From Rhopalosiphum padi (taxonomy: Eukaryota; Arthropoda; Insecta; Hemiptera; Aphididae), in NCBI RefSeq assembly GCF_020882245.1, contig NC_083600.1, positions 18,166,001 through 18,230,000 on the forward strand: a stretch of 64,000 bases of DNA. Direction: 5' to 3'. Below are positions 51,860 to 64,000 of the stretch, piece after piece. Numbering within the stretch: position 1 is the stretch's first letter; each line of letters starts with the position of its first letter. The translations under genes were made by a program, and so were the position numbers. Under the pieces are notes generated by a model that was given only the letters and a program-made list of their open reading frames with translations, searched no databases and was not told the origin of the DNA.

Positions 51860-54800
51860 ATCATAAAAAAAAAATAAATAAATAAAACTTATAACATTGA
51901 AATATATATTATATACATAATAATTATCATTCATGTTAAAACTCGAAAAAATTTCGAAGAAAAGTGGAAAATTCAACCCATCTGCAAATAATATTAATTA
52001 ATATATTATCATCTTTTTAAATCGTCGTATATATGCAAAAACAAATTTATCACCAATAATAATGTAACATGATAATAATAAATATATCCATTTATTTTAT
52101 AGTAGTTACCTATATAATATAATAATTGTGCTTGTACTAACGTACGTTTGTTGTTGATATATATAATATATTTTACTTTCTTCACTTGACACATGACGAA
52201 ATTCCGGCTTTTAGTACTCATAACATGGTTATTGGTTGGGATAAGTGGTAAGTGGTTAGGATAACATTATGTATCTCTTTTATGAATAACGCTTTAATTA
52301 ATCGCTGAATACGTGTTTATATTGTATATATTTATTTTATTAATCAAGTATAATAAAATAAAATGTTTTCATTAAAAAAAAAAAATGTTTTCTGACGTAT
52401 ATGGAGAGAGGATTACGGTCTTTTTAGAATTTCCTCTTAGTATAATGGCATTATTGATATCATATGTATAGAAATAATGTCATATAAATACCTAATTAGG
52501 CCATAATTTAATCGCATATAGTACATTATTATAATATGGATGAATAAATAAGTGATAATTTATGTTTTTTTTTAAGTCATATATTGTCGCAAAAAATGCG
52601 TGGAGGAGAGAAACACACAATAGTTAATTGATTCATTTTTTGAAAAATATCGTATTAACAATAGAACAAGCCAAGACGTTCCATGTAATTTAAATTAAGA
52701 TGTCGGTGGTTTAGTTTGCGCAGCGGAGAGGTGATACGACATTAAATTCAAGTATGAATATTACGAATTGACTATAATAAATTATATTATTTATCGTTAA
52801 CCTGTGCTATAGTATATTTAACGACTTTAACGTATATCTATATAGATACCGCGATGTTTATAGTTATATTTTATACAACACTTGTTGGTATATATATTTA
52901 TAAGACGACACTTTTAATTTATACTTATTTTTATTACTACACATCAATTTCGAATCATAAATGGATTAAAAAAAGTTGTTATTATATATTATAGATAATA
53001 CTCGGTGAGCAATAAATGCATTAGAAATGTCATTGCCCCTTTCAATGAAAAGCTTAGTTATTTGCGATTAATAATAATAATATTAATATGTACGTGTATA
53101 ATATGCGCAGCAAAAACACGTTATATACACTTTCTAACCACGCGATTTAAAAATTATACCCATAACCTATGCATAATAATGCACCAATAGGTACTTAAAA
53201 TTATATTCAAAGTTTTGACATTCCGAAAATATTATCAATTACGATATTACACTCTTGTTATAGACATTATTATATAATGTGACATTATACGATTAGTTTA
53301 TAAAAACACGCCTTTGACTGCAATAGTCTGACCTCATATTTATAATAAATAATATACTTAAAATTACTTCAGTCGTCATAAAATCTATTTCAATAGAAAT
53401 CTATATTAAAATTGTTTAGGACTTCTTTGCCATTTTTGTATCGCAGCGTGCTCTCGTATAGCGAAAGCAGTAGAAACACAAGTGTTACCACAGTTTTCAA
53501 ATACACTTTCATAGTAATGTTTCATCGATATTATTAAGTATGATTATATATAAATAGATGTACATATCAGTACTATATTAATATCAAAAACGAAATCGTG
53601 GCACTTTCAGAAGAAAAGTTATCTTCGGTACTGTCGGTTTGGAATTTATGTCGAACTCGACGATATTTTGTACGTATTGGGTGTGTTGTAGGTTTTAGTT
53701 TTATATTTATGTAACAGCTATCAGGTCTCTGCGGTCTATCTTTTTTTTCTTTTTTTTTTTTTTAAATGTCTTGATAAACTGCAAATAGTTCACGATATAT
53801 AAGTAATATCCATTAAACTAATGTGTTTCGTATTTTACGCTATTCAGTTCGGTACGATCAGCTTCCATGTGAAATAACAGTTAACAGAAATAGGTAACAC
53901 ATATGTGTCTCGCTATCAACAACAACACGAACAGAACATAAGGGAAATAAGAATCGTTACAAGATATCGTCTATACTGTCTTAATCCGTTATACTAGTTG
54001 TTTAAAAATTATGTGGAATACAAGTATACGTTGACGTTTTAAATTTCAAAGTTGTTATTCAAGTCAGTAGCGACTGAGATATCATTGCATGTGACAACAT
54101 AAGTATTCTTACGGTTAACAAGCTTATAATAATAAAAAAAACACCATACCTGATGTTGATTAATCCAAACAAATAATATCTATACTTAATACCCGGGAAT
54201 TTTAAGTCATTTCTTAGTGTAGTTAAATAAAAAAAACTAATCAATTTAATAATTATTATTAAGATTGATTGGCCTTTACGAAATTAAATATTTTCTTCTT
54301 GAATTGTTAAAAAAAACCAAGACCTGAGCTAATATGACTTTTGATTATCAACAAGTGACAAGCTCTTAATACATTTTTCGTAAACAATTTTGTAATGGGC
54401 TCTGTTTATAACACTTATTACTGATTAGTTAAAACTTCAATCCAAACCCAAAATATCTACTTTCGGTTGTTGGTACTACCAGTAACAACCGAGCTACTGG
54501 TTCTACCTGTTTTGAACGGAAAAAAGGCATAATATTATGTATTAATTTTATTTATATGTAAATCAATGCATGAGTTATTTAAATCAATTAATTTTCAAAT
54601 AATTATTAATACAATATAAGTATAACCTATTTAAAATTACCCCCACCTTTTTAAATTAGTTTCTGCAGTGCGAACTGTAAATAGTTAAATTTTTTGCAGC
54701 GCTCATTTATCAATATATTATACGTAGATCGAAAATTAAATGTATTTAATGCTTTGAACAGGTGATTATTAAATATTATTCTTTAGACGTAATAAAAAAA

Positions 54801-57679
54801 ATATCCTGTTTTTGAATTAATGTCAACAAGATAGTTTTAGACAAAAATAGAATTTTTTAGTTTGCTCAAATGATTATGTGTATGGTGAATACTTGGATAG
54901 TTAGATAGAGATTTATTAAGTCGAGTCTTGATGATATTATTGTCATTCAAAAACTTAATTATGTCAAATAATAGAATACAACTATAGTTATTTATAGGAT
55001 AATTTATAAAACGTTTCTTATGGCACATTATTATGCAGTTTGATAAATCAAAATCAAGTAAAAAATATCATTTGGTACCAATTTATTATTGTATCAGCAT
55101 ACCAGTATGGCTACCAAACAAAATGTTGTTAATGATATTATATTTGTATAAAATTGATAATTGATTTTCTCATCAAGATGATTTCATTAAAGTACTTACA
55201 AAAACATTAATAAATCCGATCGATTGATTATTATTTCTTAGTATGCGCTGTATTAGTTTATTTGATATAGGTAACAATTATTTTTTCCTCATAATTACAA
55301 ATATTTTTTTTTTCAATCTACATTATTTCGTTTTAAATGGATTGATTTTTTTCCATATTAGGTACTCCTACAAAACACAACAAGAAAAATAGATTACCTA
55401 TATAGTACAATTCAATTAAACCATAATTTGTAGTATATATAGTATATTATTATAATATAATTGGACTGTCAAACCTTTCAGTTGAGACAATAAAGTTAAA
55501 GTTCGAATTAAAACTTTGTCATTTATATGGAGCAATGCAATTTAAATTTGTTTTTATACTTGTTGGTGAAAATCTATTCAAAACAATTTAGTTCCTTAAA
55601 ACTTTAAATATAAACCACGAGCTGAAATATTAACGTTATATTATTATCATAGGGCAGTGAACATTGCCTGTACGACAATAATATCTTCAGTGAGACAATG
55701 CACTGAAATGTTGATGCGGTAGAGTGGTGCTCAATTATTATTACGACTTTCATATATATATTATGAATACTGTCAATTGTCACGTATTTATTATTTTGAC
55801 AGTTACAAACGGCTAAACATTATTCAACTAAATTATGTCTGGGATTTAAAAATCCCGAACTTAATATTATTGTTATATATAATTATTAATTATGTACTAG
55901 TTATATTCTTATATTATGTATCTATAACTATTAAGTAGGTATGATATTATTGTTAAGCATAGAGCAGTATTTGATAGTAAAGGTTACTTTATGAAAGCCA
56001 CATCTTTGAGAATTAGATTAAAATAGGGCTTAAAATTATTAATTATGTTAAAATATGCATTTTTATGTACAACAAGTAGATGCCTGTTTTGTTTTAATGT
56101 AATGTAAAGAATAAAACCTTATCTAATACATATTGGAAAGCTATAGCTACTTATAAGTTACCTACTGAATATATTTTCGAAGACATCCTATTTAAAATTT
56201 CAGTTAATCAAGTTAGTTTATTTGTTATAAAGGTCATACTGCATTTTGTAAAATTTCGAAGGTTATTCGTATGAATTTATTAGTGTTTGAATGGTCGTGC
56301 GTTATAAACATTGAATATATTACAAAATAAATAAATAACAGAGTTATATTATTATCTATGGGTGTATATTATGTTTAGGCAATAGCTAGAGTGTAAGCTT
56401 TTTTTTATTTTTTGATACCTACAACATAAAATTGTAACGTAGGCAATAATAAACAATGGAGCACTCACCACCAAAAAGGTCATCGTCTATCAAAACAAAA
56501 GTCTGTTAAAAAACATTGGAAAACTAATAAAGTAAAAAAAAAAATAATTAAATAATAGAAAATATCATAATATATTACAATAATCAACATTAGGCAGAAC
56601 ATAATTATCGTAAAAGAAACTATATGTTTAAAAAAAAAAAATACAAACTGTTCCAGCTAAAATATTTCAATTGAACAATAATAAATAACTGTTTGTTTTG
56701 AAACTAAATTAACTGTTTATGATTGACCATTATAAGAAGGTACTCACGAGATTAGATTTTAATTAATATTGTTATAAAACTATAGTTTAATTTAATTTAT
56801 AATAAAGAATATATATAGATTTTGAACTTTTTTTGAATGTACAAATGCTTGATACATTTAAATAGAGAAGTGAGTATTCTTTTATTAAAATTGCAAGTCA
56901 TAATACATTAAACAATACCAAAATTTGTTCTATCAAATAACTAAATATTTAGTTGTATATTTTATTATTTCAATGATTAGAAATTATATTACAAATTGAT
57001 TATATGAATCACACCAACCAATAGAAACCAAAAAACCAAAACAATTATTTAAGTTTATCCTATTCATTGCCAGGCGAAAATGTCCAGTGATCTGCAAATA
57101 GATTCATAAAAAAATTGCGATAATACAAGTATACTTTATTTGGAGGCAACATTTTAAACCAATTTAATACGCCATGGCAAATATGTGTGATATTAAGAAG
57201 TGGACGTGTTAAAAATATTTATATTTCATTTTACACAAATTTGATTCAGAAATGAATTACAGAAAAGATCTTTTAAAAATCTAAAAAGTAATCTATAAAA
57301 ATTAACGGGTAAAAAGTAGAAAAAAAGAAAAAAAATGTAAAGCAGCAGAAGACTAATTTCCTAAGTAATTTAATAATACTAACATTTTAAATTTTAAATA
57401 TAAAATAGAAGAAAAATAATATGATGGTTATGCGTTAAATACAAATAAAGATTGTAATCGCTGATATCATTAGAATTAGGATTTTTATAGTTAATAAATC
57501 CTGTTTTGTTTTTTAAAATGCAATTGACTGCAGGCGCGTTGTGTTCTCGCCAATTTTTTTTTATATATTTTAGATTGAAGTTTATTTATTTTTATACTTT
57601 TGCTAGTTAACCTCAAGTGACCTCTAAATAATTCCATTAGTATTCATTAATTAATTTAATAGTTTATATTATTTACGCG

Positions 57680-57682
<3 letters not shown>
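51860..57682. other. AT-rich non-coding DNA
   Basis: Nearly 6 kb without a credible exon, RNA gene or bounded transposon. The one ordered segment is a set of overlapping inverted repeats at 54463-54508. Confidence 0.55.
54463..54508. repeat. Overlapping, mutually exclusive hairpins
   Basis: TCGGTTGTT (54463-54471) pairs with AACAACCGA (54484-54492). ACCAGT (54478-54483) pairs with ACTGGT (54496-54501), and this second stem extends imperfectly to about 13 pairs. The stems interleave, so both cannot form as simple hairpins together. Confidence 0.4.
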
Positions 57683-57774
<92 letters not shown>

Positions 57775-57784
57775 ACGCACACAC
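57683..57784. repeat. Long CA microsatellite
   Basis: About 50 CA units with single-base interruptions near 57717, 57770 and 57777. The two interior perfect runs suggest high length variability; sequence of this type can form Z-DNA. Confidence 0.97.
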
Positions 57785-58900
57785 AAATATATATATTGGG
57801 CTTAAAAATCAGAATGTATACTACAGTCTTGGGCATCTACATTTACTACAGCATAATTTTGCATTTAATTATATTTTTTAAATTTGTTTTAATATATTTT
57901 CTTACCAATACCCCTAGACATTCTATTAACACATTGATAATGGATTGTTTTATTCGGGTATTTATACAATATTATTAATAATAAAATATTTATGAACTAC
58001 ATAAATATATACGCTATGTATGAATGCATAATTGTACAAGTCATACAGTTTATATCGATTCATAGTTTAAAACATTACATATATTTTTTAAAAAAATGAA
58101 TAATTTCAATTATATTATTATTTTACACGAGTTGAAGTAGCAACTGACGTGACAACAGATACCATATTTTAGCCGCGCAGAGTAGTTGGAAGTTCTTCGG
58201 GCTTCTGGTAAATAAATTATTTCAGCAGAAATCAATTAAATGATATAACAAATAAATCGAAAAATGTGTGTATTTTAGGACGATTGTATTGCTTTGATCA
58301 TATTTCCACAGTCCCAATGTTTCAAACACGTCGTAGTTAAATGCGAAATTTAGTTCATAATGAAAATAAATAATAATAACAAAAAAAGTACAAGACAAAT
58401 AAAAGATTAACTCAAAAAATATGTATCTCGTGCGCTCGTTTCGTGTGAACTCAAATCATACACGTAATATAATTAGTAAAAACTAAATATTTTTGGATCA
58501 GCAAGACAACTGCGTGTAAGTAACTTCATTGGAGGTAAGCTAATTATTATAAATAAACAAGTGAGTATAAATCATTTAGGTACTTCTTATTTGAAAAAAA
58601 GTAATCAGTCGATCGTTTACGTATATATTTAACAATAACATATTTATTTTATAGTTTTAATATTTTGTTGTATCTAAAATGGAACAAATTTCAATAGATA
58701 ATATTATTATAGAGTCACCCAGTATTGTTATAATTATGTATTTTATGGTATACGATTTATTTAACTTTACACCATCTCTGGTGCATAATACAAAAAGCAT
58801 CAATTATACGCCACAACACAATATGCGCTTCATACATTTTTTTGTACGATACCACAAAGATCGTCGTTTCCTATTGTTCGTTACAGCTAAACCGCGACTT
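57785..58900. other. AT-rich non-coding DNA
   Basis: No supported gene. A plus-strand frame at 58679-58903 is compositionally ordinary but runs in the same frame into the coding-like duplicated stretch that follows. Confidence 0.45.
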
Positions 58901-58903
58901 TAA

Positions 58904-59275
58904 ACAACAAGTCCTAACAGTTGTTTTGCTTTCGCTGTTACCATAACGGCATCTTTATCCTTGATTAAGGGCATAAATCCCATGTTTAACGTCGAGCTAC
59001 AACCTCTTTTCGGTAGACTACCCAAACTTAACTTTCAGTCATGTCCAGTCCGGGCAGGGATTTTGACTAGGTCTTATCTATCATCAAGGAGCACGGGGTC
59101 TCGATACCGCATTCACGAGTCATAAAATGGCAATGTTTGGCATCGAGCTATATCCTCTTTTTGGACGTACAAAATCGTTTACTATAAAGTTGGTTGGAAC
59201 CATCCCCCAAGCCACGGCCTCAGCTCCAGACGTTGATACATCAGGCATCGATGTTGAATGTTTGGCGAGTAGGCC
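58904..59275 (+). pseudogene. Diverged tandem duplication of a coding-like module
   Basis: Two segments, around 58970-59020 and 59120-59170, are clearly related: about 25 of 32 bases match between the ATGTTT..GAGCTA..CCTCTTTT words. In plus-strand translation they read MFNVELQPLFGR and MFGIELYPLFGR, with the frame shifted between copies. The minus strand is also open over the second copy (59120-59347, including RPKRGYSSMPNIAIL), and the first copy reads similarly there, so the original coding strand is uncertain. Stops separate the parts, so nothing functional is expected. A remnant of a transposon or retroelement with an internal repeat is the likeliest explanation; no family was recognised. 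Confidence 0.35.
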
Positions 59276-59919
59276 GTAGACGAGTATGCGACATAATTTA
59301 TTAATTATATTATTGTGGTGTAACAAAAACTGTGCCAAGGAATGCAAAGTCGGTAGATTTTATAACGCAAATATAATTTGTAAAAATTATATTGAGTAGT
59401 TTATTTTAGTTTATAAAAATTATTATAGAATTTAATAATTTTACATACCCATCATATAGACGTTGAATTATCACTATAAAATGATCTGTAGTAGTAGGTA
59501 CTTGTACTCACATATAATCTAATATTCAAATTGGGAATTTAGTTTTTTTGTAGAATTTCGTATTGTTTTAAACTTGTGTAGAAAGATGTAACAAAATGGA
59601 AATCTAAATTCTAAGAAAAAAATAGTACATTTATGATTTATCAGTATCAATCAAATTATAACTATCTACATTGATTGGTTAAGCTTGTACATATTCATAT
59701 CGTACTAAAATATTCTATAATAATTAATAATATTTTAAATTAGTATAGGGAAAACAAGGTGATATTATTATACTGTTATCATTTAAGATCAAGTTAAGGT
59801 AACAGTTCGTCAGTACCTACCTATATCGGCTACAGCATGATTGTGCACCTTTTACTTTTTTCTTGTAAAAAACGCAACAAGATTGCGCTCCACGAAATAT
59901 AGCCAATGTAGGTATTCTC

Positions 59920-59945
59920 TCGCGAAATTATTTCGCGAATAATTT
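59920..59945. repeat. Two overlapping alternative hairpins
   Basis: TCGCGAAA/TTTCGCGA (59920-59927 with 59931-59938) and AAATTATT/AATAATTT (59925-59932 with 59938-59945) are both perfect and share bases, so only one can form at a time. Confidence 0.5.
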
Positions 59946-62790
59946 ACACCAATAATAAATCAGGGATGTGGTTTAGTAACAAAAATTCTAGTTTATTCGC
60001 CAGTAAGAGTTGCATTTAGTATTAACCTAGGAAATCAGGTAACCAAGTATTCAGGACCAGTATTTGTTTGTTTAAACAATGTATAAGTATATTTTTATTG
60101 ATTAATGGAATGATGTAAAGGAGAATAAGCCCAGCGAGGGATTTCGGTGATGGTTTAGAGTTTAAACGTAGTTTTAATTTTTAGTATAATTTTTTAATAG
60201 GTGCTTTATGGATCCTTTTGTTGTTTTGCTCAAAAATGACCCTACTCATCGATATCGATGTTTTTATTTATAATGATAAAATAATTTTATCTGCGTAACT
60301 GTATGAGTAACCTAATATTAAATATTATTTATAATCTCTGTCTAAATTCAAATTTAAACAAACTATAACTATTATATAGTATATTATATAGATAAATATA
60401 CACCACCACCACATTTTAGCTGGCTCACAATAACCCTCTAGCTCTCACGCTGCAACTGAGTGTGTTTGTATATCACTTTTTCAAGACAGCGGTTGTTATC
60501 AAAAAGAACATGATGTATAAATAAATAACCCAAAATAAAAAGTGAAATCCAAACAGTTAAACACAATATATTATTATTATTGTATACAATATGATACTCG
60601 AACGGCCGGAAAGATGTGATAATGGGAAGCTAATCGCGCCCAACGGACAATGGTAAATCGTCTTCCAGTTGCAACCTTGTAGCAAACGTTTATTTTATTT
60701 TATTTTTTACTTTCTAACATAACGAATTTATAGAGGAGAACATTCGTCCGTGTACCATTCCGATAGATATGTAGGCTGAGTGAAAGCCAGCGCCCGGCAG
60801 TACCTATACTCGAAGCAAATCCCAATCAATCAAAGATTAAATGGGAGAAGATGATTGAAAAATAAACATGGACGAGGTCACGATAGATACGTATACAATA
60901 ATATGTACGCGGGCGCCCGAGAATACAACTCAAATATTATAATGTCATAGAGCGATCGCGTATATCAGCCGTGTTTAGCTGAAACAAAACGAAATATGGA
61001 AATTGATATTGTATTTGGATATTTGTAAAAAGCCAACTACAGTCTCGTAAAAAAATGTTTTAAAATTGTGTTTAAATAGTCAACAATAATATTATCACGT
61101 GGAAACCATCTCGTGTTAGACCATTTTACGTGGACCACGCTGACTTATTTTCACACGCTGTGTCATTGTTAAAATTAAAAACAATACATTTTAACATTTA
61201 TACATAATGTTTTGTTTCATTCATTCAGTAGTAGGTATAGTCTATCAGCAATATTTTATGAAATTATTCCGAGGAATATCCTATTATTCAAAAATGTGGT
61301 TTCTGTATAGTTTTTAAATGAACTATTACGTGCAAAAACGTGTATTCACCCGTAATATTAAACCTAACAGTTAATTTATATTTTTTATTTCGGCGTTTGA
61401 ATACCAGAAACCCAAATAAATTATTTGATTTTAAAGCCTTGTTTAAAAAGAAATAAAATAATTAATTCATGAAGTTTCCGTCACTCCGTCGTAAATGTGC
61501 TGTAGGTAAAATACTCACTCTATCGTGTTGAACGGGAAACTAAATGTCGATAATTTGTTATTAGGTTTATATATATAATATAATATATATATTATAACAT
61601 CCGAATGTACTCATATAATTTGTAAGTGAAAATCACGACACATTGAGTTGTGAACTGTGTTTACATTAATTTAGATTTAGAACGTTTGTTTTGTATTATA
61701 ATTAACATTAATTATATAATAACCATAAATAATATTTATAATATACGATATCACTATATCAGGTTAAATTATTGAAAAAATTATTATGTTAATAATTACA
61801 ACAATTTCTATACGTGTTTATCTAGAATTTTTAATTGTTCTTAAATCAATGCTAATATAGGAAAATATGTTTACAAAATGTATTCAAATTACTGGGTAAA
61901 TACACAAAATATAGGTACCTACTGCATAATATTATTTACTTGTATAATAATATGTGAATATTATTATGTTTAAATTAAATCCAAATCGTAAAATGGTGAA
62001 CTAATATGCAATTCAATCATTTACACGTAATCCATATTATACATAATGATGTGTTTATTTTTATCATCATATTTACAGGTATCATAACTCGATACTATCG
62101 CGTGATACAAATTTTTTTATGTTAAAATTTCTAAACTGTCATGATAAAAATCCGTTTTGGCCATATCAACGCACGTTAATTAATACGCGTGCCGATTATC
62201 GACCCGGAAAAAAGTTGAAATTTTCGAATAACGATATGGGTGGGGCTGGTGCAATACGTATGTCACTCCTCACAAATGTGGACTATACTCGAGGACTACG
62301 TGTGGTTAAATACGCTAACTCACTGATAGTTAATTTAGGATTAGAGGTATATATAAATTATAAATCATGCGTTTAATTATATTCTAAACGGAATTTTTTT
62401 TCCAAAAGAATATCAAATAGGTGACTCCAGGTAAAGTATATAAAATTTAAGGTTATATTTTATTACTCGTGTGTAGGTTTGACCGTGAATATTATACAAT
62501 TTACGTTTATTTTATAATTAATCATATATATATTATGTGTATTCCTGTGTTATATTATAAGCGCACTCTCTCGCAGTAACTTACAAGTATATAATATATA
62601 TTATATATTATACATATGGTACTTTGATTAAAATAATGGTCGTTACTCAGTATTTGTGTAAACGAAGAACTGTTCGCGAGAAACAACGCACCATACAAAC
62701 AACTGTAAATGATATTGTGTAAATCCAGTATAGGATAAATAATATACTTAAAGGCACGTGGTGGTGAGATGAACGTCAGCTCAATATTAT
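59946..62790. other. Mixed non-coding DNA
   Basis: A GC-balanced islet lies at 60.6-60.96 kb without a credible exon. A plus-strand frame at 62119-62376 (85 codons) has fairly balanced composition, but neither splice signals nor a known domain support it. The rest is AT-rich. Confidence 0.45.
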
Positions 62791-62791
62791 A

Positions 62792-63043
62792 ATGTCGACC
62801 ATTAAGTTGGCGGATAGCGTGAAATTTAATCCACGAGAGTTGTGTGAGTTGTTCGTGTTAGAGTGCTGTCCCACTAACAAAAATAAAACATTAATAGTTG
62901 TATACGTTTATTACCGTAAAACTAAAACAAACACAGATCGTATAAAATGTTTGCATATAAATTACAATAATGCGCTCGGTAATTCGTATTTACATATTAT
63001 AGGGACGGAATTATATTATTACCAGCAGATCTGTCTTATATAA
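62792..63043 (+). other. Coding-like open frame, possible retroelement fragment
   Basis: A frame of 83 codons from an ATG, containing LCELFVLECCPTNKNKTLIV followed by VYVYYRK. The latter loosely recalls the first strand and following Tyr-Arg segment of the endonuclease domain in insect LINE elements, but the expected downstream motifs are absent and the end is AT-rich and ordinary. It stops just before the hAT-like element at 63050. Chance remains quite possible. Confidence 0.2.
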
Positions 63044-63049
63044 TAAAAA

Positions 63050-63647
63050 CAGTGGCGATTCTAGGAATGACCCAGCTCCACCTCTAACGTAGGTATAACT
63101 AAGTACAGAAGTATTAGCGTTAACAAATAATTAATTCAGCATTATTTTTATTTTTTTTACATAACTATTTAAACAAAGAATCAGTGAAAATATAAAATCT
63201 CTATTCACCATGATCATCATTATAATTATTATTGTTTAATAATATAATTACCTTGTAAATTTATTAATTATTACCACTTCAATAATTGTAATCTACAAAT
63301 AACTTACTATACGTAAGTGAAAACATTCACTCAATCAATGAACATAAATTTACATTACCTAAAAAATATATCGAACAACCTAACCTAGGATAACTAGACA
63401 CGAAATATAAAGTTACACTATAGTTATAGGTCATATAGTGTAATGATAATTAAATGTTTGTAGATTTAAAAAGTAATAAACCAAAAAAATATTTTATGGA
63501 CATTTTTAAAGAGACTATATACAGCATAAAAATACATTTTTTTTAAGAATTAATTTATAAACGAAAAAGGTTTTTTTTCGAAATATTATAGTAACACAGC
63601 GAGGAAGTGTTTAAGCCCATATAACCCATCCCTCGTATGCGCCATTG
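63050..63647. mobile_element. hAT-like element, same family as 16169-16338
   Basis: The left end CAGTGGCG and right end CGCCATTG are inverted at 7 of 8 positions, and the match goes on with one gap through ..AGG.ATG to about 20 bases. The right end shares sequence with that of the 16.2 kb element: both read, inward from the right terminus, GGCGC..ATAC.AGG..GGGTTAT.TGGGCTT. The 598-bp interior is AT-rich and non-coding. A clean 8-bp target duplication is not visible, so the exact borders or age are uncertain. Confidence 0.6.
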
Positions 63648-63843
63648 CGTATAATATATGCAGAAGATGACGCGTCAGATAAATTGCAATTAAATATGCC
63701 GTATTTTCACTGATCCACCTCTGTACACATCCTGATACTCAGTATAAGATAATATATCATATTTTTAACGGTTATAATATCTAATATAATTTTTATATAT
63801 TAATGGGAACACTTCATAAAAACAACTAGCTATAAAACAGATA

Positions 63844-63869
63844 CACACACGTGCGCGCGCACGTATATT
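63844..63869. repeat. Alternating purine-pyrimidine tract with 16-bp palindrome
   Basis: ACGTGCGCGCGCACGT (63849-63864) is a perfect palindrome made wholly of alternating purines and pyrimidines, extended by ACAC on the left and ATAT on the right. This is among the strongest Z-DNA-prone sequence types. It lies just past the donor of the partial exon. Confidence 0.7.
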
Positions 63870-63875
63870 TGTCAC

Positions 63876-64000
63876 GAACCGCCGAGGTGTGGTCCTGTTG
63901 CGAATCTGCTGCAGCCCGAAGCTGCCGTTGTTGCTGATCTGTAAATTTAATATCGGGCGGGCATCGATTTGCATGTCATCCGAAAAGGATATTGGGGACA
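63876..64000 (-). CDS. Candidate coding exon, cut by the window edge
   Basis: On the minus strand the frame is open from the edge and reads SPISFSDDMQIDARPILNLQ, then ISNNGSFGLQQIRNRTTPRR and F, ending at a plausible splice donor (TTC|GTGACA, donor GT at 63875-63874) on a codon boundary. Codon use (CTG, CAG, CGC, ATC, GGC) is coding-like. An acceptor-like ATTAAATTTACAG ends at about 63941, so the exon could instead start there with ISNNG. Because it ends in phase 0, it cannot be joined directly to the 36.0 kb exon if that one starts at any of its visible acceptors. It may belong to a different gene or be followed by another, unseen exon. No domain recognised. Confidence 0.4.

Noticed and set aside
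62119..62376. Plus-strand frame of 85 codons with balanced composition
   Set aside because: No splice sites, no recognisable motif and AT-rich ends. Kept only as a remark in the spacer entry.
1..64000. CRISPR array, bacterial operon or symbiont DNA
   Set aside because: There are no spaced direct repeats and no bacterial gene density, and the tRNA genes (intron, no encoded CCA, pol III stops) are eukaryotic nuclear.

Overview
This window looks like nuclear DNA of an insect, most likely an aphid. It is strongly AT-rich, full of AT, ATT and CA microsatellites and short palindromes, carries a tRNA-Tyr gene with an intron beside its anticodon (a eukaryotic nuclear trait), and is scattered with small non-autonomous DNA transposons (hAT-like and Tc1/mariner-like). 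The species assignment is inferred from overall texture; no full gene was identified that would prove it.

The window is gene-poor. The firmest features are three plus-strand tRNA genes: Gly(CCC) at 7250-7320, Asp(GTC) at 16750-16821 and Tyr(GTA) at 18281-18371. Only three short stretches look like real protein-coding exons, all on the minus strand: one cut by the right edge (63876-64000), one at 35896-36035 and one at 11679-11794. The last two both begin with an ATG, both lie just downstream (on the minus strand) of a CpG-rich patch in otherwise AT-rich DNA, and both end in a GT splice donor at the same codon phase (two bases of a split codon). They could therefore be alternative first exons of one long-intron gene that continues beyond position 1, or first exons of two genes. 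I do not recognise the protein. If they belong to one transcript unit, the Asp and Tyr tRNA genes and several transposons lie in its introns, on the opposite strand.

Layout: 1-7249 is AT-rich non-coding with one GC-balanced patch and a small palindromic element (2490-2940). 7250-7320 is tRNA-Gly. 8320-9400 is a mixed, promoter-like patch. 11.6-12.4 kb holds an exon plus CpG-rich sequence. 16.1-18.4 kb holds two hAT MITEs with intact 8-bp target-site duplications and the two other tRNA genes. 21.07-21.47 kb is a long foldback element. 25.27-25.64 kb is a broken coding-like stretch. 29.08-29.38 kb and 49.09-49.71 kb are two members of one TA-flanked MITE family. 35.9-36.6 kb holds an exon plus CpG-rich sequence. 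45.7-51.9 kb holds hairpins and scattered CpG-rich patches. 57.68-57.78 kb is a long CA array. 58.9-59.3 kb holds a diverged tandem duplication of a coding-like module. 63.05-63.65 kb is another hAT-like element that shares its end with the 16.2 kb one. 63.85-64.0 kb is a partial exon next to a perfect alternating purine-pyrimidine palindrome.

I found no clear new multi-gene system. The items most worth a second look are the pair of phase-matched candidate first exons, the foldback element whose loop contains two abutting copies of its own terminus, the cloverleaf-like palindromic element at 2.8-2.9 kb, and the 23.15 kb hairpin.
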